Below are positions 57,060 through 64,000 of a DNA stretch of 64,000 nucleotides, piece by piece. The stretch is taken from NCBI GenBank assembly GCA_018398765.1, contig JAHBMJ010001438.1, positions 60,423 through 124,422 on the forward strand, written 5' to 3'. Numbering within the stretch: position 1 is the stretch's first letter; every line of letters starts with the position of its first letter. The notes under the pieces are model-generated. The model saw only the letters and a list, made by a program, of their open reading frames with translations. It had not been told where the DNA came from and searched no databases. The DNA is from Chromera velia. Lineage: Eukaryota > Sar > Chromeraceae. The position numbers and the translations under genes are program-made.

Positions 57060-57574
57060 GATCGCGGGGACGCGATTTTCTTGTCTGTAGCCGGGGGGGA
57101 TCTGTGGAGTCCTACCCTGTGGCACCGCCCTCTGGACCCTCGCATGCGCTGTATCTGAATGAGCCCGCGTGCCAACGCTATGCTCCACCGCCATGTGTAT
57201 ACGCAATCGACTTGCATGTATGTACGTGTCGCGCGCGTCGATCAAAGTCGTTGAAATCGAGTCTGACCTTTGTATTCAAGCATGCAACATGTCACTCGAG
57301 CAACGGATAGCATCGTTTGAGTCTGATGTCTGTTTGGCATAGATCAAGAGTCTGAGAAAGAGGAACAGAAAGAGGACTGAGCAGAAACCGTGCAATAATA
57401 GAATGAACCCAGCTGATTGGAATTAATAGCAGATCGCTCTAGAGCTAAACCTTCTGTAAACTGTCGCCTGACTGAGTGTTGCTCACGTTCCTTCTCTAGA
57501 TCTTCCTAAGGTTCTTATCCTCGCTTTACCTTCTGTCTGGATGCCATAAGGTGGCCGGACAGGAGGGACAAAGC
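57060..57574. repeat. Dispersed repeat 5, copy B
   Basis: It matches copy A (54268-54736) closely. Its extra left part (57060-57101, ending CCGGGGGGGATC) is shared with copy C, which shows that copy A lost its left end where the fold-back element now lies. Confidence 0.85.
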
Positions 57575-57723
57575 AATAGTTCTTTTTCTATCGTTGCAAA
57601 GTCTTCTTACACAAAGTTTCAGCTTCTAACTCCTTGTTAATTATGAGAACGAGTTTTTTTGCGGAAAAGCGCCGGTCTCCTATGCAGAGGGGGGGGTAAA
57701 AAGCACCCCACTCGCCCCCGGCA
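57575..57723. repeat. Inverted dispersed repeat, right arm
   Basis: Reverse complement of 53966-54095 (contains AAGTTTCAGCTTCTAACTCC). It abuts the right end of dispersed repeat 5, copy B. Confidence 0.8.
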
Positions 57724-58916
57724 TGCGAGATTGCTTCTTTTGCTTGCTGTTTTATGAATGTATGACTAGTTCTATACCTAATCAATCGGAACCCGCATAT
57801 GTATGTCCAGTGTTGACTCCACTGTTTGCTGCGTATGTGTCTGCACATGACTGACCATCCACATTTGGTCTGACTCTGTCAGCTAGTGTGTTCACTTATT
57901 CACAGTGGTTGGCACCTTTGTGCGATAATCTTTTTGTGTTGAAATGATGCGAAAGGTATGGGTGCTTAGCAGAAGGCTAAGTGTACCATGGCCCTACGAC
58001 CACTCTATCTATTATGTACTCACGCACATGAAGTCATCGGGACTTCCCTCTGAGAGAGTGAAACTGACAGAGTTCTTTCTGCTGCAAAGTAACACGCTGT
58101 CAGAAGCTAAGAAGGCTTGCACTTTCGATCTTGATGTTGAGTCAGGAGGCATTGGATATATTTGATGCCCTTAAGGGAATGGCAGGCCTGAAGTACGAAA
58201 AGTTAAGTGTGTGACTGCTGCCACGTGGCCGGGTTGCCCTGTGATAGGTCGATATGTCCTGGTTGCACCGTTCCTCTCGACTGACAGTAAAAAGGTGGAA
58301 GGATTTGAAGCTGGTGATGGCTGCTTATAAAGCAAACGACTGAACAATCAGAGTAATGCACCTCAAGGAGTAAGGTCATGACAGAGTGTTCTGAAGTCAC
58401 TTGGTTTAGCGTGGTAGCTTAGTGAGAACAAGGATGGCCGACACGCAAACAGGCTTTCAAGAAGCCATGAGTGGAGCAGTATGTAGCTGCACTCTTTTCT
58501 TTTCTCTTCATCCTTTTACAGCTGTTAACAATTCGATGACGCCGAGTTGGACGCATGCACATGGCCGCCGTGCTCCCGAACTGCATGGCTGGACCAGGTG
58601 CTGGAGACCTACGACTCCCATCGAGTCTTCTGGTTGACAACATACACATACGGTAGATGAATGCTTTTATTGGTGCCACCAGTATCTGCATCGCATACCC
58701 ACGTCTGGGTGATTTTAGACTTGCAAGCATGCCTCACACATCATAGAGTTTTAAAATTGTTTTGAGTGTACGTACGAAGTGATTTGCGTGGCTCCTCAGA
58801 GATTTTCGACACGGATGCCATCGAGATGAAGTTCTTGAAGCTCTAACAACATCTATGGCGACTTGGATAAGATCGACTTCGGGTATTGAAGCGGATGCTT
58901 GACCCATTCTTTCATT
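57724..58916. other. Gene-free stretch
   Basis: A short frame at 57944-58165 (73 codons) has no recognisable domain and no splice partner. Nothing else with coding or RNA character was found. Confidence 0.35.
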
Positions 58917-59403
58917 TATCGCAAGGACGCGATTCCCCTGTCCGTGGCCGGGGGGGATCTGTGGAGTCCTACCCTGTGGCACCGCCCTCTGGACCTTCAC
59001 ATGCGTTGTATCTGAATGAGCCTGCATGCCGACGTCATGCTCTGCCGCCACGTGTATATGCAGTCTGCCTGTACGTGTCGTACTCAAAGCTCTGCGCATG
59101 CATGCAAGTCTACGTTTGGCCTCTTTACTAGCAGCATGTTGTCTGAGCAACATCCTACGGCAGGGTTTGTCTGCCAATGAGTTGAAGTCAGCCAAAGTTA
59201 TTGAATCTCTAGTTAAACTTATAGAGTCAGATTCATATGGAGTCGAAAGAAGTCTGAAGACAAAGCTTGATAGAACCTCTTAGAGTTAAAGTAGGATTAA
59301 GACCTCGTTTACTTGAACCTGTAAAGTGTTGCTTCAGTTAGCATTGCACATGTTCCTTCTCTAGATCTTCCCCAGGGTTCTTATCCTCGCTTTACCTTCT
59401 GTC
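58917..59403. repeat. Dispersed repeat 5, copy C (diverged)
   Basis: It shares the left part (CCGGGGGGGATCTGTGGAGT) and the right part (TCCTTCTCTAGATCTTCC and CTTATCCTCGCTTTACCTTC) with copies A and B. The middle is more diverged, with a deletion. Confidence 0.75.
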
Positions 59404-60519
59404 CGCTCATATTTGATTGGTGCACACCATTGGGGGCTTAAGTAATATGTCTTGTGTGTTGCCATGGGGCGGGGGCCACGACAACATGCGCAAAGTATAT
59501 ACTTTTCGGGACTGCACGCGTCGTATGTGCAACTCCGTGCGAGTTATACTTAAGGAGCACGTATGTGCAAAGTAAGTAAGGCACGCACGATCATGGCTCC
59601 GTGCAAGTTGCTTGAGAGGCATATTTTGGAACTTAGGTAACACTGACCGACCGGCTGTGACAGAGACAAAACTGATCCCCCCCCCCCCCAAAATGAAAAA
59701 ATGCGTTATGCGAGTGCGTGCGATCTCAGGGCCTCTTGGCTAATCTCAGCAGAGTTGAGCTGCCCTTCAAAGCGATCAACTCAGAGAGTTGGGGAATGCA
59801 CCATGCAAGCGTTCACTCTGATAACAATTGCCGTACAGTAAGCAGATTGAATCATACGACTTAAGTTAAGTTGAGTTTTGAAGGGAAATGACGTACGATC
59901 AGAGTATATATACGCAGGCCGTCTTATAGAGAAATTTTTATGTGTCGCTTAATTAGTTGGACCCGAATGGCAACTGTGTGCACACGAATCAAAATTGCCG
60001 GCCGGGGCCTTATAGTACAGTAAGATTTAGATATTATTTGGACCCATAATGCAAATTTCTGCACAAGTGGTGCCCACGCAGTCAAATCCAGACGCGAGTG
60101 TAGTATAGTAAGATTACCCCCACGAAATCGCCTGTGACAGTTCAAACGTCAGTTATAATAAGCGTCCGGTGATTTTTTTTTTGGATCCATGGCATCCTGC
60201 ATACACAGCGTGGGATCCATGCTTGCCTCTTCTGAACTGTTCCATGCTTTCATACTCCTCTTCTCATCAACGGACATAACACCATTTAACCGACATCTCC
60301 ACTCTGTCGTGTGTGCAGAACTGGCCATCTATCTGTCCCAGCATCTGTCTTTTCCTTCACATGCATGGCCAGCTAGGCGATATGCAGATCCTATCCAGTG
60401 ACACGGCATCGATCCCACCTATAGTTGACATGGATCTCAGGCCCGCTTCCTCACCATTATACGCCGTTAGCGTAAAGTGGCAACCTCCCTAGCTCTAAGA
60501 CTTACCTACATGGCTGTCT
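59404..60519. other. Gene-free stretch
   Basis: No credible coding frame, RNA gene or paired repeat seen. It has a run of C near 59681-59690. Confidence 0.45.
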
Positions 60520-61631
60520 CTCTCTTCCCACCGTCTCTCTCTCTCTTCTTTATGCCTCGCTTCTTTTCCTTGCCTACATGCTCTTCTCGTGTTAAACTTT
60601 GCCTCCGAGTCGCAGTACCTGCTGCCCAACATTGTTTCGTACAGTCTCCTTCTTGCCTCATTCCCTCCTTCTTCCCTGTTCGTCTCCTTTTCGCTGGCCT
60701 GGCTCCTTTATGCAGTGCCTCCCAGGTGCCTTCATGCCTACGTGTCTCCATTTTCCTTTCTGTCTCCTTCATGCCTGCCAATGCTCGTCTCCTTGAAGTT
60801 CGTGCCTGCCGGTCTTGGTTTTACCTCTTCGCTTAGCTAGGTCCTTTGTGCGTCACAGTCTCATTCTTCCCTGCCTGGTTATCTCCTGCTTGCTGGCCTC
60901 TCTCCTTCTACCAGTCTGTCTCCATATTGCCTGTGTCTCTCCATCGTGTTTGCCAACCTGTCCTATGCACACTTGCCTGGCAGTGCCCCGACGTCTCCTT
61001 TTACCTTCCTGTGTCGTTTTGCCTGCTTGCCTCGCTCCTTCATGCCTCATGATAGCCCCCTGCACGCCTCGTCACCTCCACCTCAATTGCCTGCTTATTT
61101 TCTCTTTCTTATCTCCCTGCCTCCTTCTTGCCTGCGCCTCTCCTCCTTACCTGTCGTTCTTCTTCTTGCCTACCGCTCTCCTTCTTCTTACTTCCGGCCT
61201 ATATCTTCCCCTCGTGTTTGTCTCCTTCTCTCTTTCTTTTCTGTCTGTCTCCTTCTTCCGTACATGTCTCTCTCTGGCCTGCTTCCCGCCTTCTTGCCTG
61301 CTTATCTTTCTCCTTCTTGCAGTGCTGCTAGGTAGTGTTGTTTCCTTCATACACTGCCAGGCTATCTCCTTCACAATGTATGCCCGTCTTTTTCTTTCTT
61401 GCCTGTCTTCTTCATGCCTGGTTCGCTCCTTCTTGCCTGTTGGTCTCTCTCATGCCCCCACGTCTCTTTCTTGTTTCACCGGCCATCTCCTTCTCCTCTA
61501 CCTATCACCTTCTGGCCTGCCTCTCTCCTTCTTGCCTGTTTGTTTTCTTCTTACCTGCCAGTCTCTTTCTTGCCTCACAGTGTTATCACAGTGTTTGTCT
61601 GCCTTCTTTTCTCATTTTTTTTTTTTTTCTT

Positions 61632-61670
<39 letters not shown>

Positions 61671-61960
61671 GAGCCGCTTCTGCTGCCTCTTTCTCGTCAG
61701 ACTCTTCTGTCGTTTCTCTGAGACTCCCTTATTTTCAGAACCTCTGTGTTTCCCTGTCTTCCTTCCTCATGATTGTACACCTCTCTCCCTTTTGTTTTGA
61801 TAGTACTAAGTTAACGTCTCCCTTTTTTTTAACCAAGTTTTCTCTTATATTTACCTGCCTGTCTGTCTCCTACCCAGGTCTCCTACTTTCCTTTTTGTCT
61901 GCCTCAGCTGCTCTAAGACTTCTCCTTAAAGTTCATGCCTACGTCTTTCACGCCCTCANA
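60520..61960. repeat. Degenerate pyrimidine-rich repeat (CTCCTTCTTGCCTG words)
   Basis: About 1.4 kb with strong strand bias for C and T. Words such as TCTCCTTCTTGCCTG recur at irregular spacing of roughly 15-40 bases, and a pure TC tract lies near 61637-61668. Long open frames here (one of 387 codons) are low-complexity products of this composition, not genes. One base is undetermined at 61960. Confidence 0.75.
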
Positions 61961-62721
61961 TGCAACACCGTTGCATAAAGTATTTTATACGAGTCCCCAT
62001 GTCTGCCTCTCTCTTTTTTCCAAGATTGTCTGCCTTGCAGATCGTTCAATTTGTGTTCCATTTCGCTCTGTTTCACTTTTATTATATATGATACCGACCG
62101 TCTCTCTCATATATATCTCTGTGTCGACTTATATTTTCTATAATTCTTTTTTTTTTGTAATCAGTAAAACTATAACTTTTCACTATATAATCAGTCATTT
62201 TGGTGGAGGCAACAATCCTCTTTGTAGTTTGAAAAGGCCGTTTTGTATCTGTTAGTATGTTTGCGCTTAAGCTTACACATAGACTTGCATCCGCTCCAGC
62301 CCAACTTCAAATCTTGAAATCGACGCATGCATGGAACTCTTTCTTCAGGGCCCCGGCATACCCCCTTTGGGTATCCTGCATGCGCATAGCTGCATGGTAC
62401 ATAGCTGGTACGTTAGCACGTACAAGAACCAAACTATTAATAGCTGACCGTGCAACACATGACGGGCCGACGTACACTAATTAATTAAGTTGATTCAATC
62501 ATTCTAGTTCATCGTCAGGTTATCAATAACCTCTCATTGCAACCAAGACAGATCCCTGGACACCGAGTGTTTTGTCTCCATTCAAGGAGGTTACTGCAAA
62601 CAGAAGAGTCTGTCTTTCTTCTCCGAACAATCTTGTGCTTCCAGAAAAGAGAAAAGAAGCAGGTGTCCCACAAACAACACCAGTCTCCAGGTTTGATTGG
62701 GTGATTCATTGATAGAGCGGG
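61961..62721. other. Upstream region of the EF-hand gene
   Basis: AT-rich to about 62250, then mixed composition. No coding exon was linked to the downstream gene; promoter and leader are expected here but cannot be placed. Confidence 0.4.
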
Positions 62722-63923
62722 ATGGTGTTCCAGGGGGCAGAGCTTGCCTCTCGGGTGGACGAGATTCTGTACAAGTACAAACTGCTCCTCAGGAAAAAGG
62801 GCATGATGAGTCAGTCAGTTGGAGGTGGACGGCAGAATTCTTGCGAGAAACACATAGATGGTTTGATCATTCATCCCGCTTCCCTTCTTTGAATGCTTGC
62901 AGGTGTCCGCGGTCTCCGTACCTGGTTCAGACACGTGAGTGGTAATCTACCTCCAATCAAGCATGTATCAGATCTTGTAGGGCATTCTTTGACGCTTCCC
63001 TACCCCCCTTGCTCTTTGCAGATTGATGAAGACAAATCCAAACGGATTGAGCAGATCGTCAGTCGCATGTCAAGTGTTGTTCATCTGTTGTTTGGTCTTG
63101 TTTGATTGCATTACGCGACGAACTTTCATTTCAACTCATTCGCCATGAGTGGCTTCAACTAGAAGTCATGCAGATGTATTTCAAGGAGGTGAATTCCCTA
63201 CACACGTCACCAAGAAACAACAGATCAGACGTCCACTTTCCATCAGATTTGTGTGACGCATTTTGGGTTTTGCAGGAATTGGAGCAGGCACTGAACAGAG
63301 AGGGCATCTTTCCATCACGAGACGAGATGCAGGTCTGTCTGCAATCAAGTGGCTCTTGAGATGTCTTGGTATAGTTTGCCGCCCGCTCTCTTTTGAACGT
63401 ACAGTAGCTGTTAAGAAGTTGGAAGAGGTGGAGAGGTAGACGTGGAAAAAGAAGAAGACGAAGAAGACGAAGAAAGAGAAGAGGAAGATTGCTGCCTCCC
63501 ACTGATAGTTCGGGGGCAAGAAAAGATGACGCAGAAACAACAGCAGCAGGAAACGAAAAGAGAAATGCAGGAGAGAGAAAAATTGGAAAGCAACTTGCAG
63601 AGTACCTGGACGTCCATGCGCCGCAGAGCGCAAAAAGCCACAAGAGCATACGCGGGCAGCCTTTCATGTCTGTTATAGCTGTTATGGCAGCTTTGGGGGT
63701 CCAAGAAGGTCATATTGTATTTCACTCCCTCTGTGTGCATGTGTGTGCGAGAGTGTGCAGGCCCTGATGGCGTGGTTTGACACAAGTGAGTTTGTCCGGA
63801 ATAAATGTGACTCTCCTTCTTCCTCTCTCTCATTCTGCCTGGAATTCAGATAAAAACGAAGAGCAGCAGAGTGAACGTGCATCCGGGTGTCTGAGTGCGC
63901 ACGTGCTGATCTTGATTTACTGA
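62722..63923 (+). CDS. Calcyphosin-like EF-hand protein, probably partial
   Basis: Six small exons: 62722-62809, 62903-62934, 63022-63057, 63276-63332, 63761-63785 and 63850 onward. All joins are in phase with GT/AG borders. The product begins MVFQGAELASRVDEILYKYK; then VRGLRTWFRHIDEDKSKRIE introduces a full EF-hand loop built across two exons (DEDKSKRIEQIE: acids at 1, 3 and 12, Ser at 5). A helix ELEQALNREGIFPSRDEMQ and the start of a second loop (WFDTNKNEE) follow. The layout of basic helix, GL...FR, loop, and a spaced second FDTN loop resembles calcyphosin, a calcium-binding protein often found in cilia and flagella. A TGA at 63921 would end a 103-residue protein inside the second loop, so the last exon probably splices at a GT near 63871 and continues beyond the window. 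A ciliary role is inferred. Confidence 0.72.
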
Positions 63924-64000
63924 AGAGATGTACACTTGCATCTTGCTGCGTACTTTCTCTCTCTCCCCCCCTCGCTCGCTCCGTGTGAGAGAGGGAGAGA

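Noticed and set aside
57944-58165. A 73-codon frame starting MMRKVWVLSRR
   Set aside because: Unrecognised, isolated, no splice partner, set in repeat-rich DNA; not enough to call a gene.
60815-61978. A 387-codon open frame on the plus strand
   Set aside because: It is a translation of the pyrimidine-rich repeat (Leu, Ser, Pro, Cys, Phe only), is open in several frames at once and has no domain.

Overview
The window is nuclear DNA from a eukaryote. Its genes are split by many short introns with GT...AG borders and every junction I could test keeps the reading frame. They code for protein families typical of unicellular algae and protists, set among DNA transposons, one LTR retroelement and long microsatellites. 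A channelrhodopsin-like photoreceptor, a large pentatricopeptide (PPR) protein and a calcyphosin-like EF-hand protein suggest a photosynthetic or flagellate protist. A chromerid-type alveolate is my best guess, by inference only: no rRNA or organellar marker is present.

Layout. 1-4494: no host gene; one complete non-autonomous hAT-type element (718-1536) with a perfect 8-bp target duplication. 4495-8293 (minus): an 11-exon gene for a 537-residue channelrhodopsin-like protein with a long Gln/Met-rich tail. 8294-18408: a repeat-rich block with GC-rich palindromes, two dispersed direct-repeat families, a truncated and a nearly intact Tc1/mariner element (the intact one also carries a small AP2-like ORF) and a 350-bp MITE. 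18912-26804 (plus): a 14-exon PPR gene (1359 residues), including an exon whose 3' splice site is tandemly repeated four times. 30216-31699 (minus): an F-box/LRR-like gene with one apparent frameshift. 32234-36221 (plus): an eroded 2-oxoglutarate/Fe(II) oxygenase-like locus. 36588-42711 (minus): a decayed Ty1/copia retroelement with both LTRs. 45131-51457 (minus): a six-exon ribonuclease-inhibitor-type LRR gene interrupted by an assembly gap. 52249-53510 (plus): a short Cys-containing gene resembling transposon-associated proteins. 53690-60500: nested dispersed repeats. 60520-61960: a degenerate pyrimidine-rich repeat. 62722 to the right edge (plus): the 5' part of a calcyphosin-like EF-hand gene.

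The genes do not form an operon or an obvious pathway cluster. The photoreceptor and the EF-hand protein could both serve light-guided swimming, and the PPR protein probably acts on organellar RNA. These links are inference. The most interesting items are the channelrhodopsin-like protein with Gln at the counterion position, the quadruplicated splice acceptor in the PPR gene, and the repeated habit of introns starting with short tandem copies of the donor tetramer (GTCA or GTGC).
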